Below are positions 10,353 to 22,124 of a DNA stretch of 64,000 nt, piece after piece. Within the stretch, counting starts at the first letter, position 1. Each line of letters opens with the position of its first letter. The DNA is from Dichomitus squalens LYAD-421 SS1 (taxonomy: Eukaryota > Basidiomycota > Agaricomycetes > Polyporales > Polyporaceae), in assembly GCF_000275845.1 (NCBI RefSeq), contig NW_006766890.1:65042-129041 (forward strand), given 5' to 3'. The translations under genes were made by a program, and so were the position numbers. The notes under the pieces are model-generated. The model did not search any database, was not told where the DNA came from, and worked only from the letters and a program-made list of their open reading frames with translations.

Positions 10353-11648
10353 ATGAACAGCGTCAAGAGCCTTCTGCGTAAACTTGTACCGCGACGAACG
10401 CCTACGACTGTTACGAATTGTCTCCCAAAGTCCCGCTCAGCCATGGAGTTCACAACACAAATCCTGACATGCGACACCCCATCCGTGTCGTTCATTGCCG
10501 ACAAGCTGGAGGTCACGTCGCCAGAGACATTGCAGGCGTTGCAACGCGCGTCCGCGGACCTCCGCAACCTCCAAACTGTCGCGTTCCCCACCGAGACTGT
10601 TTACGGTCTAGGCGCGGTCGCGCTCGACCCCATCGCCGTCGCACGCATTTTCTCAACCAAGGGGAGACCCTCAGATAACCCCCTCATTGTGCACGTCTCC
10701 TCGCGTGAGATGCTGCTCAAGATACTTCCGAAGGGTTACGTGCCCTCCCGAACATACGAGGTGCTCATGAAGCGATTCTGGCCGGGCCCGCTCACACTTC
10801 TGTTCCCTAATGACTCCTCCATCGTCCCCCCAATCATAACCGCAAATCAACCCACGATCGCGGTACGCATGCCGTCTCATCCCATCGCACGAGCTCTCAT
10901 CGCGCTCACGGATGCGCCGGTTGCCGCTCCGAGCGCGAATTCGTCGGGGAAGCCGAGCCCCACGCGCGCGGAACATATATTCAACGATCTCAACGGAAAG
11001 TTGGGCATCATCCTGGACGGCGGGGCATGCGGAGTGGGGCTGGAGAGCACCGTTGTAGACGGTTTGCAAGAGGACGGAAACCTCCGCGTGCTCCGACCTG
11101 GAGGTGTGACGGTCGAAGACCTAGAGCGCGTCGTACGCGAGGAGCTCTCTGACATCGAACCGCTTCCGAAGGTGCTCGTCCACCGGCGCGACTACCGCGA
11201 CGAGGCGTTAGAGCATGCGCCGACGACCCCAGGGATGAAGTATCGCCATTACTCGCCAAGCGTCCCCGTGACGCTGCTGCACACGCTCTCGCAACCCCCT
11301 CCTGGCGCTCACCTTACTCCTCTATCTAGCCTCTTGGATACGCTTCGGGCGGATGCGAAGGCGCTCGGTAGACCGTTGGAAGTTGGGGTGCTCGCGCCCT
11401 CGGACTCGCCGCTTTTGGAGAAGTTGTCTGTCAAGTCGCTTCCAGACGTCCGGTGGACTAGGCATCTGCTTGGGCCGCTCGCAGAACCCGCCGTGTCTGC
11501 GCAGCGGTTGTTCGACGGGCTGCTCTCTCTGGACAGTGCCAAAGTAGACGTGATCCTCATAGAGGAGATAGGAGAAGAACGGGAGGGTCTTGCGGTCATG
11601 AATCGCGTGAAGAAGGCCGCTGGGAGCTTGGTTTGGTTAGAGATCTAG
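10353..11648 (+). CDS. SUA5: Threonylcarbamoyl-AMP synthase (Sua5/YrdC/YwlC)
   Basis: Sua5 makes threonylcarbamoyl-AMP from threonine, bicarbonate and ATP, the first step of t6A formation at position 37 of ANN-decoding tRNAs. The gene is a single 431-residue exon, unusual in this intron-rich window. The YrdC domain (about residues 65-250) has FPTETVYGLGAVA and the basic KGRPSDNPLIVHV site. A linker with TPGMKYRHYSP leads to the C-terminal Sua5 domain (about 300-431). The first ATG is 10353; the frame opens 15 bases earlier only with TTG. Its N-terminus, MNSVKSLLRKLVPRRTPTT, is basic, lacks acidic residues and resembles a mitochondrial targeting sequence. A second in-frame ATG at 10443 starts just before conserved sequence, so two compartments could be served by alternative starts. 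Confidence 0.95.
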   Translation: MNSVKSLLRKLVPRRTPTTVTNCLPKSRSAMEFTTQILTCDTPSVSFIADKLEVTSPETLQALQRASADLRNLQTVAFPTETVYGLGAVALDPIAVARIFSTKGRPSDNPLIVHVSSREMLLKILPKGYVPSRTYEVLMKRFWPGPLTLLFPNDSSIVPPIITANQPTIAVRMPSHPIARALIALTDAPVAAPSANSSGKPSPTRAEHIFNDLNGKLGIILDGGACGVGLESTVVDGLQEDGNLRVLRPGGVTVEDLERVVREELSDIEPLPKVLVHRRDYRDEALEHAPTTPGMKYRHYSPSVPVTLLHTLSQPPPGAHLTPLSSLLDTLRADAKALGRPLEVGVLAPSDSPLLEKLSVKSLPDVRWTRHLLGPLAEPAVSAQRLFDGLLSLDSAKVDVILIEEIGEEREGLAVMNRVKKAAGSLVWLEI

Positions 11649-12728
11649 ACTATCTTACTGCTATGGTACGCCTATATTGTCTTTATCTGCTTTTCTGTCA
11701 TGTCAGTCCACAAGCCTGGTCGAATACTTCAGCAGTCGTTGAGGCTTTCGCACGCCTCCTGACGCCTATCTGGGTCGAGGGGCGGGTGAAGGAGGCGACG
11801 TGGCGGGTGATCTCAGCACATGGGACACTCCAGAAGATCGATGTGCTAGGATTCAAGCTTTCTGTCCTTCTGTCAGAAAACGCCCGCGTAATTCACTTTT
11901 GCTTTGCTCCTTGCACGAGGAGCATCATTGACAGTACACCAGCATCACCTCGTTGTGGCCATGAGGCATTGCCGCATGTAGTGGCGCATATCATTCCGCT
12001 GCCTCATGGTAGCTTCCATTATCGCTGCTTGGGGAGTGCCCTCGACGTTATCTCCGTCGACAAGAACGACGCTGTCGTGTTGGTCGTCGTTCCATCGCTG
12101 AAGGAGTTTGTCGCTCATCCTCAGTGACCACAGTTAACATGCCAGATGTGCTGAGCTGGACTTTTTCCAGGGTACCTCTTGCGAACGAAGGAGCACAAAC
12201 ATTTCGTGTAACGTTTGCCCGCGTAACTCGGGAAGCGACAAAGCTGGAACTTGAAGAGTCGCCCCGACGTTGCGGTCTGAACGAGTTAGGTATGAGACTC
12301 GGAGCCGTCACTTTCCAGAGAATTGTTCGCCCTTACATTATCTGAGTCTATGGGACGAGCCTTCGAGCCGCGCGGATTTGGGGACTCGCGTGGGCTATGT
12401 CTGCAGCAGGTTGATCTTAGGCAGGGGTGGCAATGGTCACGTGCCGCCTCCTACGGACATGCGCACCAGAGACCGCCTTTGTGGACCGGGATGTGAAGGT
12501 TTGGGCACTTGCATGTTGATCTTTCGAAGGGGTGCTTTCCTCATTGGGATCTCATCGTCGTCCTTTGACTTCCACCCGCTAGCGGCTGCGATATCCTCCC
12601 CGACGTATAAAGCTTTCGCTGTGGCCATGAGCGGCACCATAGAACCCCCGCTTTTCTCATCGCGCTGCTGTGTCAAGCGAGTCCTCATTCTTACCTGTTG
12701 ACTTGTGTAACCAGTCTTGCTTTCCAAG
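11649..12728. other. Intergenic, 1.1 kb, no gene recognised
   Basis: This lies between SUA5 and the HMG-box gene on the same strand. Open frames on both strands reach 164 codons but show no domain, no consistent splice pattern and no recognisable relative. One plus-strand frame from ATG 12139 (68 codons) reads like protein but has no support beyond length. The distal part is presumably the HMG-gene promoter. Confidence 0.45.
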
Positions 12729-14201
12729 ATGCAGCCGCAACCCAACCGTAAGTGATGCCTCGTGGCCGAGCCTCCACGTTCCTTTGCTCAACCCACGCGT
12801 CACCTTCCCTAATAGGTCTTAACACGGCTTCCCCCTTTGTACCTCCACCCCCTTCCGCATCGCCTGGTGCGGTATCTGTTCCTCCTTCGGACTCCGAGTG
12901 GTCGACGGCCAGCGACTGGTCCCTGAACGCGTCAAATCCCTCCTCCCGCGCCCCTTCTCCTTACCAGCTGGCACGCTTGACTCCTCAGCTTCCTCCAACC
13001 GTCACAGAGGAACATATCAGGACTCTCATCAACGTCTGCAACGCCATCGGCGGACGGACGACCCCCATCGCCTCTACTTCTCAGTGCCCCCCTCCCGCCC
13101 CTCTCGACCCTTCGACGTCTCGCCCCGCAACCCCTAACACCAAGACCAAGAAGGTTCGTCGCCCGGCCAACGCCTTCATGCTCTACCGCTCTTGGCTTCT
13201 GAAGTCGGGCCAAATCCCCAAGAACGTCGAGAAGCGCCAGCAGAACATCAGTCGCGTCGCCGGGGAGTGCTGGAACCTCTTGTCCATGGAAGAGAAGGGG
13301 GAATGGCATGACAAAGCGGAGATCGTTAAGATTGAGCACGCACTGCTGCACCCCGAGTACAAGTTCACGCCTGAGCGCAAATCCTCGCGTCGGAAAGCAG
13401 CGGCGGATCCCGACGCGCCAGTTCCTGAAGGCGAGGATTTGATTCGTTTCATCCGCGAAAAGTACGTGGGCATTAAGGGCGACGCCAAGGCTCCCCCACG
13501 TCCTCGTAAGTCCAAGTCCCGCCGCAAGGCCAAGGCCGAGCCTGAGCCTGTACCCGCTTTGTCCTACACCCCCGCTTCCTCCCCTGCATCGACGCGGATG
13601 CCACCCACTCCTGGGTCCTCGGTTCCTGCGTCTCCCAGTGCTCCCTCGGTCCCGGCAATGCTCGCAGACTACCAGATGCCAGTTCTCCCCAATATCCAAC
13701 CTCTTCCGCACGAACTCAATCATGAGATGCTTGGGAAGTTCGTGGCGAGCATCGCGCAGCAGAACCTCAGAGATCAGGACATGGTATGTTCCGTCCTCCG
13801 ACCCTTTCCTCAATCCAAGATTCTGACTCGCGCAACAGACTCCTAGGGCCTCCACCTTCGGTGACATTACTCTACCCTCTGTGCCAAAGTTCGCCTTCCC
13901 CGACACTTTATCGTCACCTGCACAGGCACCCTTGGCCTCGTCCGGCCCCCTCGCTACCGGATCCACGTCGCTCTCGTTCGAGCACGTCAAAGACGAGGCG
14001 GGCTCGTCATCCATGCCCCCTATGTCAGACGCAGAGGCGCCGGTCAATTGGGAGCAGCTCCAGTACTATGGCGACGCGCTGTCGCAGCAGAGCGTCGACG
14101 CGCTCATGGCCGAGGATCCGAGTATGTACTTCTCCTTCGGTGACTTCCACGGCCAGTTCGAGATCGAAGCCCCCGTCTTTCCGGACATGAAGCCCCAGTA
14201 A
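12729..14201 (+). CDS. HMG-box (MATA_HMG-like) transcription regulator
   Basis: This is a sequence-specific DNA-binding protein with one HMG box at about residues 120-190: KKVRRPANAFMLYRSWLL, then NISRVAGECWNLLSMEEK, WHDKAEIVKIEH, and HPEYKFTPER. The RPxNAF start and the N-x-S-x-x-x-G-x-x-W spacing match sequence-specific (SOX/mating-type-like) boxes rather than architectural HMGB proteins. Exon 1 is only 12729-12747 (MQPQPN), then an intron with an AATAG acceptor before LNTASPFV. A third splice near 13783-13840 leads to a last exon ending at 14201. Outside the box the chain is Pro/Ser/Ala-rich with a basic KSKSRRKAK patch (likely nuclear localisation) and an acidic C-terminus suggesting activation. 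Targets are unknown. It is not flanked by pheromone or receptor genes, so a mating-locus role is not indicated. Confidence 0.9.
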
Positions 14202-14716
14202 AGCACCTGTCTTGTCGCCGGTCGTGGATGGGTCCACCGCGACAGCCGGTATGTCGCGAACACTTGAGGCACACTACGTTTTGTTGGTGTCTCTGATATC
14301 GTCTCTTCTCATCTCACTATACCCCACCTCGCACCTCCTTCAACCTCACCATCTCCATTAGTTTGATCAATTGACATTATGCTTTTATATCTTCTCGCTC
14401 ATATCTCTCTGTCGGACCGCTCCCTATACCCTTCCATCTTCATAATCGCACTCTGTACAAATGATCACTGTCGTTTCCAAACCTCTGTAGCCATAGTCTC
14501 CGTTATCAAAATGCCGTCCTGACGTCGCTCCTCTTCGGCTTGCGTGCCTTTGTGCTACAACTCCGAGCGGCCCGTCGGCCCGGAGTTCAAGATTTTCATG
14601 CTGTGATCGGTAGGCGGCAAATCCCGCGCGTTCATGACCACCTCAAGTTCGCCTGTTTATTGAGGTCTTCTCTTGCTGCTTGCTCTCGCTTGGTTCTTGA
14701 CTTGGTTCTTGAAGAT
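14202..14716. other. Intergenic, HMG-box gene to DBP8
   Basis: About 515 bases between two plus-strand genes. It is pyrimidine-rich near 14290-14450, as expected for a 3' end followed by a CT-rich fungal promoter. No gene seen. Confidence 0.6.
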
Positions 14717-17324
14717 ATGGCTGGCTTCAAGCGTAGAAAGCTCACCGCGGACGATCTCATGCGAATGCAAGAGGGACCCCGGAGAAAACGGCTGAGACTG
14801 GACGATGCGGACGGGGAGGAGCTGGAGGCCGAGGAACACGCTTCTAATAATGGAGTACGAGAGGTAGACGAAGCGGTCGGATCATCCGAGGACGACGAGG
14901 AGTCAAGGAGTGGGAGTGAGGAGGATAGAGAGGACTCTAGGAGTGGAAGTGAAGAGGACGGAGAGGGACCAGGGGAAGACAGCGACGTTTCGCAGCGTGC
15001 GGTCCCGCCAATATACACAGCCAAGGATGAAGACGACGATGTAGACAGCTACTTCGCGTCTTCGCGCATGTCTTTGAAGCCGAAAGCTGCGAACCCTCTA
15101 GCGTTACAAGCACCCTTACGCGTGAAGCCATTACCCTCAAGCTTTGAGACCATGGGTATTTCCTCCGTGCTTACCTCGGCTCTTGCGAAAATGTACATCA
15201 AGTCACCCACCGAGATTCAAGCAGCATGTATACCCCCGCTCCTCGCAGGCAAGTCGCTTGTTGCTGAGATCATGTAGTCTGTCCTGACAGACCTGAAATC
15301 CAAGGCAGAGATTGCATAGGAAACGCGAAGACCGGTTCCGGAAAGACCATCGCGTTCGCACTGCCAATCTTGCAGAAGCTGTCGCTCGACCCGTATGGGA
15401 TATTTGCTCTTATCCTGACGCCAACCCGGTATGTTCGTCGGGTCCCACGTTGTGACATGCTCCTGACCCTATGCAGGGAACTGGCTTTCCAGATATCGGA
15501 GCAGTTTGCCGTGCTTGGAGCACCGCTGAACCTGCGCACCGCCGTCGTTGTTGGAGGTATTGATATGATGGCCCAGGCCCTCGAGCTGGGGAACCGGCCG
15601 CATGTCGTCGTCGCTACCCCAGGCCGGATTGTTGACCTGCTCAAGAGCACGTCGGGGGAATGGGACTTGTCGCGCATCAAGTTCTTGGTATGTGCTTCTT
15701 CCAATATCATGAGAATTGCGCGCACTCATGATCCGCTTAGGTACTTGACGAAGCGGACAGGCTGCTTACGCCCTCGTTTGCCCCAGAATTGTCATATCTG
15801 TTTGAGACGTTACCCATGGAACGTCAGACATGCTTGTTCACGGCGACGCTTACTCCTGCTGTCGAGCGCGTCGCCGATGCGCCTCCGAGACCCGGCAAGC
15901 AAAAGCCATTCGTTCACAGGATGACCGCTCCGTACGTATCACCCCGCTCCAGGTTACATCGCTTGCTCACCCTTGCATCACAGGGTAGAGACAGTCGAGA
16001 CTCTGAAGCAGCACTTCATTTTGGTGCCCTCCCATGTTCGGGAAGCCTACCTGTACTACTTCCTATGCAATCCTCCCGAATCCACCCTCCACCTCCGCCG
16101 TGCCCCGCCAGAACCGACGCAACCCTCTCGCAAGCAGAAGGGCTCACAGTCTAAGTCCTCCAAGAAAGGGAAGCCCCAGAAGAAGTCATCGGCAAACGAT
16201 GACGAGGTCCCCGAGCAACCTCCACCTACTATCATATTCTGCACGCACCCACGCACAGCAGCATACCTCACACACCTCCTCCAAACCCTCCGCATCCGCA
16301 CGACTGCCCTCCATTCCCGTCTGACGCAGCGAGAACGCCTCTCTTCTCTCTCCCTCTTCCGCGCCTCCGTAGTGCCGGTGCTCGTATCTACAGACGTCGG
16401 AGCACGCGGTCTCGATATAGAGGATGTTGCGATTGTCATCAACTGGGACATCCCGTCCGAACCAGAGGAATACACCCACAGGGTTGGTCGTACTGCCCGC
16501 GCAGGCCGCGGCGGTGTCGCCGTGAGTTTCGTCACCGAACGGGACGAAGAGCGAATCCTCAAAGTAGAGGAGCGAATCGGTGAGTCTGCTGCCCGGCATC
16601 TCTCACCCTCCGTCAAGAGCTCCACGATCTCTTCCTCATCACGCGGTGTTGGTCTTGATGGCATACTGCTATCTCTTCCCCATCCTCCCACTAACTGTCG
16701 TCGTCCGATACCCGTTCCCTCCGATGAGTCCGATGCCTCCCCGTCTCTCACTTGTCAGCACAGTAGTATGCTAATGATGGCTGGCGGCGCGCCCCACGCA
16801 CCCTATCTTACGATCAGGTGTCAAGCTTACGGAAATGCCACTCCCCGAAGCAAAGGTTCTCGAAAACCTCAACGCGGTCTCGACCGCCAAGCGCCTCGCG
16901 AACATGGTGCGTCTCTCCGTTCTCTGTTCACTGGGCGGTCCAGTCCCCTCTTCCGCTCGACTCCCCAACCCTCTCGCTCTCTCTTCGCCTCCATTCCTCC
17001 GAGCGTGCGGAGGCACCTTACCGTGCCCTTTCCGCCACCCTCGCATCCTACCCCAAATCCTTCTTTGCTCCCCCAACCTTCCCTCGCCTCAGCTCGGGCT
17101 CGGGCGCGCTTGCCCGTACATATCTACCTGTGGCACGATGGTTTCCGCACCTCTCCCGATCGCGCAATCCAAAATTGCGAAGATGCCTTTGCTGATCCTC
17201 CGATACCGTACAGGAGCTCCACGACTCGGACTTCGGCAAGCGCGAGGAGATCCACAAGGTCAAGCGTGCGAAGCGTGCCGCGGACGTCGCCGCAGCGGCG
17301 GCGGCGTCGGCCGCCGTCCCTTGA
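14717..17324 (+). CDS. DBP8: ATP-dependent DEAD-box RNA helicase, 18S rRNA processing
   Basis: Dbp8/DDX49-type helicase of the nucleolar small-subunit processome. The N-terminal ~120 residues are acidic and Ser-rich. The core follows: Q-motif region (SSFETMGISS...SPTEIQAACIPPLL), Walker A AKTGSGKT, PTRELAFQ (rebuilt across an intron at 15430-15477), TPGRIVDLL, DEAD box LDEADRLL (rebuilt across the intron near 15688-15741), FTAT for motif III, and STDVGARGLDIEDV plus HRVGRTARAGRGG for motifs V and VI. A Lys/Ser-rich insertion (16130-16200) lies between the two RecA domains. Two large introns (about 16580-16817 and 16914-17212) precede the last exons, GVKLTEMPLPEAKVLENL and a basic Ala-rich end. 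Stop is at 17322-17324. The family link is firm, the paralogue assignment a little less so. Confidence 0.9.
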
Positions 17325-18975
17325 GCGCTGTCGCCGCCGCTGCTGCCGTCGAGTCTATCCACAAACATGCGCGAGTTACGTGCGCGCGCCACAGGCCCCC
17401 GTATCGCTTCGGGGGCGGAAGCTGGGGCCCGCGCACCCTCTGTACGTAGGCATAATACACATCAGATCGTGTGTCGATGCCGTACCCGTGCCTGGTGGAC
17501 CCCACAGATCTCGTACATACTACCAACCTTGCCCGCACCGGCGCCCAAGTCGAAGTGGGGAAAGGGGAGCACGACTCCGCGCGCCGCTGAACTTTCTGGA
17601 GGCTCCGCGGGCACACCAAGGGTGAGATAACCACAGCGGGGCGTCTTGAGAGTCTCCGCGGCAGAAATGAGATCAGGGGGCCGCACGGTTCTCCACGGAT
17701 AGGTGCCAGTACTTACTGGCACTCTCCCGTGTTCGATTGTCGCCGATTCAGCACCCGACTTCCTCTTCCGCGCCACCTGACTTGAGGCGTACGACGCATA
17801 TGCATATAGGGGGGTACAGTAGTGAGAGAAACGTGCGATGGATGCGTGTATGCGTGCTCGAATCTCTCCCCTAACGGCAACCCAGAAGACCGAGGCGGAT
17901 GTATGCGCGCCGCGCGACGACGGTCGTACGTACGTACAACGTGAGCGACTGACCACGCATCTGACAATGGAAGTGAGGAAGCCGGTCACAGGGTACTGCA
18001 GGAACAGTCGTGCATAGAAGGGCTGATGGGAAGAACCGATGGCGAGCGGGCATGGAGAGGGAGGGAGCTCGAGAGGGGGATATCATAATAACCACCGCCG
18101 GTGTCTGTTGGTATACACGAGAGAAGGCCCGGGAGTGGGGATAGAAGAACAAGAACGACGGGTCAACGATTCTGCTGTCACGGCCAGACGTTTATGAGGC
18201 GCAGTATACAGCTGGTATCGTAACGGATCGGTGGTGGAGTGGAACGAGAAGGGAGAGATGCGTACGGTCGAGTCGAGAGTGCTGCGGAACGGGAACGGAA
18301 CGACGACATACGACGAGAACGACGGAAGATTACTGCGGGTTTATGTCGACAACGACACGATGGCGGGGACGAGCTGAGGATAGGAGAGACGAGTACAAGT
18401 ACCGGGTCACATGCGTATGATACAATGGATTGACCGGAGCTGGTTTCTGACGCTGGGGCACCGTGACCAAGACGGCATGGCATGCAAAAGACGAGCGTAC
18501 TGTAAGAGAGAGAGAAGACGGTAGACAGCGGCTGGCGTTCAGGGCAATCGGGGAGGGGGCCGGGGGCGTACGTGACAGTGCAGCGAATTGAACGGATAAG
18601 TTAGGGAGGAGGGCCTCCTGCAATTTTGGGGCTTGTCACACAGGGTTATCTTCGCGAAACCACGGAAGCGCGGCGCAGGACGAGAGAAGGGAGAAACAGA
18701 GGAGAGGAAGGCAACGTGCGTTTCCGGACGTAAGAGTGCGGGGGAGGGGATCGGGGGCGTCCACGTCCGCTCCCACCGGGTAAGGGATTCGGCTGTTTTG
18801 CAGCCGCAAGAAGTCAGGAATTCGAAGACGCGGCGAAGTGTTATTGCCGTTCGAACAGTTGGGTCCGAGCCTCCAACGGCACGAGAGAGGTGCTGGGGCC
18901 GGCAAGCAAACACCCCAGTGGCGCGGAAGCGCGGTGCGCGGTTTCGTCACGTCATATCGACCTCTGGAGTACTGG
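17325..18975. other. Convergent intergenic region, 1.65 kb
   Basis: DBP8 and the BTB gene converge here, so no promoter is required, yet the space is large. A 175-codon minus-strand frame (17462-17989) has no domain. Short TACG/GTAC runs (near 17928-17940) and purine-rich tracts are present. I cannot support a gene. Confidence 0.4.
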
Positions 18976-20188
18976 TTAGCTAAGTGCGATTAGGTGCGCG
19001 CGCGTCGGACGAACCTTCACCACGGACCACTGGATGATCAACTGCTTGACGCGATCCTGGAGGCTCTTCTTGCACACATCGCAGGAGAGGTGGTCAGCCA
19101 GCGGGCATAACGCGCTCTCCATTGCGCTTGTCGACAGGTCTGCGTGCCCCGGGAGAATCAGCACGATAACGGCACGCGAAGCCCAGAACGAAATGCGTAC
19201 CTGGACGCGCGTCCCACGCGAGATAAGCGGACGCGAGGGCCCATGCTCTCGTCAGCTTCTTCTGCTCCGTGAAGTCGCAGTTGGCCGTCGGGGGGTGTGG
19301 ATGGGGTGGGGGGAGGAGCAGCCGCTTGAGCGCGTCGAGCCGTCCGAGGTGCAGGAAGAACAAGCGCTTCATGTACACGGGTCCGATTCGCGTTGCGATC
19401 TCGTCCGTGAGGGTGTGGAGGGAGAAGGACAGAAGATGGCTCGAGACTGGGACCGCGAGATCGTACAGGTCGTGCTTCGCGGCAAGCGCGTAGATCACGA
19501 TGGGCTGCACGGGTGCTTGGCCGAGGATGAGGGAGTACAGGGGCGTAGAGGGCGCGATGTGACGTCTGGGAGGGAGACCGTAATCGGCCATCGCGTCGAC
19601 CGCGGCGGTGAGCGTGTCGACGCTTGGATGGTAGTGCGCGCATGAGATGTCGTAGACGACGTGCAAGACAATGTTGAGCACGGTCGCGGAATCGGGGAGT
19701 GGTACGACTGGCCCCAGGTCATCGCGGAACTTGGCCTTGCTGGCCTTTGGTGGAACGAGATCGTTGAAACGGTTTGTGGAGACAGCGAGGACCTGGGTTG
19801 TATGCACGTAAAAGAAGACGCCGTCTGCGGAGAGTAGGATGAGATCTGGGGGGATGGGGAGGAGAGCGGCGCCAGGGTGGAAGGTGGTCGAAACGGAGAC
19901 GATGGTGTTGCCGGGGAGGTGGTCTGGAGGAATGTCGTCAGGATGAGAGGGAGAGAGGGGAGTCTTGTCGGAATCCTACAAAGCAGCGGCTGTAAGCTGG
20001 AGGGTACGATGAGTGAGTGGAGGGCAAGAACGAACAGGAGGGCTGAGGACCTGTGTTGGTGTGGTGTGCTGGAGAGGGTCTAGCGGAAGGCCAGTGAGCT
20101 CAGAGACGGGTCGCTCTGAGTGGGGGGAGGCGAAGTCGGACGGATCAGAGATGTACTGGAGGACGGAGTCCCATTCAGAGTTGTCCAT
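18976..20188 (-). CDS. BTB/POZ domain protein, fungal type
   Basis: This matches the large family of basidiomycete BTB/POZ proteins, thought to be dimerisation modules or Cullin-3 adaptors. The ATG is at 20186-20188 (MDNSEWDSVLQYISD). After an intron near 19975 comes the POZ-like core: PPDLILLSADGVFFYVHTTQ (the ADG-x-x-F-x-x-H pattern), then LPDSATVLNIVLHVVYDIS, a BACK-like helical region with VIYALAAKHDLYDLAVPV, and LHTLTDEIATRIGPVYMKR. A final exon after about 19164 carries CPLADHLSCDVCKKSLQDR with several Cys. No catalytic residues are visible. The stop at 18976 assumes the last exon is read straight through. Partner and process are unknown. Confidence 0.8.
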
Positions 20189-20786
20189 GGTAAGTTGACA
20201 GGCACAGGCAAAAGCGAGGGGAGAGGGGAAAGTTGGAAGGAGCGGGGGAAGGCGAGAGTCGGATAGACTTTGGCGGCTAATATAGGACGTTGGACGTTGA
20301 TGTGGAGATGGAGTCCGTGGGGAGGGATATGGATTGGAGGAAGGTAGTAAGTAGTACAGGGCGATCGGCTGGGGACGCTTTCAGGCTTTGGCCAGACTGC
20401 GGTTCCAATCCAAGCCCAGTGCGCGGAGAGAGCAGGGACCCGTGCTGAGATGCAATCCATTCCACCGCCGGCCCGCTTCCCCTCAAGCCGCGGCTACTGT
20501 TGTGGGCAAGCTTTCGATAACCCCGGATCCATTCCGTGTCCACGTCTGCGCGCCCAGCTGCGAAGCGCATTCTGTTCCATGTACATAGTACTTACGCATC
20601 AGCCAGTGGCCATCCAACGGACGACGTCTATCCCCATTTCAGACATGACGTCACGCTCTCAGACACATTCCCCGACGTTGGGCGCACGTTCGTATCAACG
20701 CTGGGTATCTGCAATATCGCGCGCTCTACTGTACATTCATGTCACTAAACGGCAAACGACCCCTATCGCCCACTTTCCAACACGTC
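20189..20786. other. Intergenic, promoter of the BTB gene
   Basis: About 600 bases between the BTB start and the MOB1 stop, both on the minus strand. It contains two TGACGTCA-like stretches (ATGACGTCAC near 20644), which are CRE/bZIP-type sites. No gene seen. Confidence 0.5.
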
Positions 20787-22124
20787 CTACCGGCCCTTGT
20801 CCTCCGCCAGAATAGCCTCGTTCAGTTCGTCCAGAGGCGCAAGCTCCCGTTTGTCCACCAGATCGAACTGCTCCATCGTCAGCGGTTGCTATCCTCTCTC
20901 AAAGCCCCCCCCCCCCAGTACGTACCTCGTTGACGAATAAGAAGAAGTGTCGGTAGCTCGTGTTCAGATGTGCTGCCAAGCCGTCACATCAGCCCTCGTC
21001 TGACAGCGAGAACGCGCTAAACGCAACAGGCTCACCTTCGATTCCAAGTGCGCATATGTGATCGAAATGGTTGCTGTAGAGGTGTGCGTACACTCGGAAC
21101 AGTCTCCGGAACAGTCGTCCTATGGTGTCCCGGAAGTTCTTGGGGAACGGTTTCCCTGTTATGATGACAGACCGGAGCGTGGTGCCACCCGATCAGCGCA
21201 ATTCAAGGACCATGGCGTGTAGCTCGGGCCTCGCGTCCGCACACGCCCCGGCATGCGTGCTCGTCCACGTGTGCAGTGCGACCCGGTGCCAAGGTGGGGC
21301 AGAAAAGGAAGGACGTACCCATCTCGCTTGGGAACAGCTCCTCATTGTCGAGCAGCCCCTGCGCCCAGTTCATCAAGGCGTCGACATACTCTGGCGCCGG
21401 GAGCTTCGTCGCCTTCTTGTACCGGACGCCATCCTCCCACAGGTACTCGTACCTGTGCCGTTCGAATCCCAATGTCAACCGTATTGTCGGTAGCGGAGAG
21501 ACGTTGCCCCGCCCGGGCAGAACTGCGGCCGAGCGATGGCTCACCTTGGTCCCGCAGACATGATCGGGCACTAAAACGGCGGAAAGGATATGAGCGGCAT
21601 CCAGAGAGACATCTCCCGATGATTCTTTGTGCACGAGAGAAACTGCGGGATTTGCTCACCTCCTGTGGCGTGCAGAACTCGGTTACCGTGCCGTAGAGCA
21701 TATTCAGATGGTTGAAGAAGTCCACCGCTGCAGAGCGCAGCAGAAAGGCGCGCGATTGGGAGTGTAAGAGCAGGTTACGGTCCCGAGAGCCAAGGGGGGG
21801 CTCAGGGAAGTGACGTACCGTGTACCGCGAGCCATTCGTTCAAGTCCTCCCCTTCAGGCAGACGCACTGCGAGGCGGAGGTTCCCCGAGCCCTACAGTGA
21901 TACCGTCTTCGTCAGAAGAGTGTCACAGCACGGAGCACTCTTGACGTATGGCACCCACCAGCGTCGCCTCCGCGTACTTGCGCAGCTGGTACTGCTTCGT
22001 CCCCTCCGGTACATCCTTCCGGGGCTTGAAGGTGCGCGTCTTGCCACTAGCATGATCGGCTTGTCATCAGCGCTCCATGCCACCTCCACGAGATGCTATC
22101 TCACAGGCCAAAGAAAGCAGACAT
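20787..22124 (-). CDS. MOB1: Mob1 kinase activator (mitotic exit / Hippo-NDR pathway)
   Basis: Mob1 binds and activates NDR/LATS-family kinases, acting in mitotic exit, septation and polarity. Exon 1 is short (ATG 22122-22124, MSAFFGL). Splicing to the next exon gives GKTRTFKPRKDVPEGTKQYQ and LRKYAEATL. Later exons read GSGNLRLAVRLPEGEDLNEW, VDFFNHLNMLYGTVTEFCT, a segment with YEYLWEDG, then APEYVDALMNWAQGLLDNEE, LFPSEMG and PKNFRDTIGRLFRRLFRVYAHLY. The end is VDKRELAPLDELNEAI. These carry the zinc-site Cys and His of the Mob fold. Stop is at 20787-20789. At least six introns interrupt it; one holds a run of 12 C (20905-20916, G on the coding strand), a spot worth checking for sequencing error although it is not coding. 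Confidence 0.93.

Noticed and set aside
12139..12345. Protein-like 68-codon frame upstream of the HMG gene
   Set aside because: Short, no relatives known to me; a possible donor site at its end could not be joined to a convincing exon.
12932..14047. 371-codon minus-strand frame opposite the HMG-box gene
   Set aside because: Mirror of a strongly biased coding sequence; no domain; the plus strand holds a clear HMG box.
12729..14201. HMG-box gene as a mating-type locus
   Set aside because: No pheromone, receptor or homeodomain genes nearby; HMG-box regulators are common in basidiomycetes outside mating loci.
17462..17989. 175-codon minus-strand open frame between DBP8 and the BTB gene
   Set aside because: No recognisable domain and starts without support; partly low-complexity.
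20905..20916. Run of 12 C as a frameshift in MOB1
   Set aside because: It lies within an intron; neighbouring exons stay in frame.
21460..21480. GTTCGAATCC resembling a tRNA B box
   Set aside because: Lies within the MOB1 gene and has no matching acceptor or D stems.
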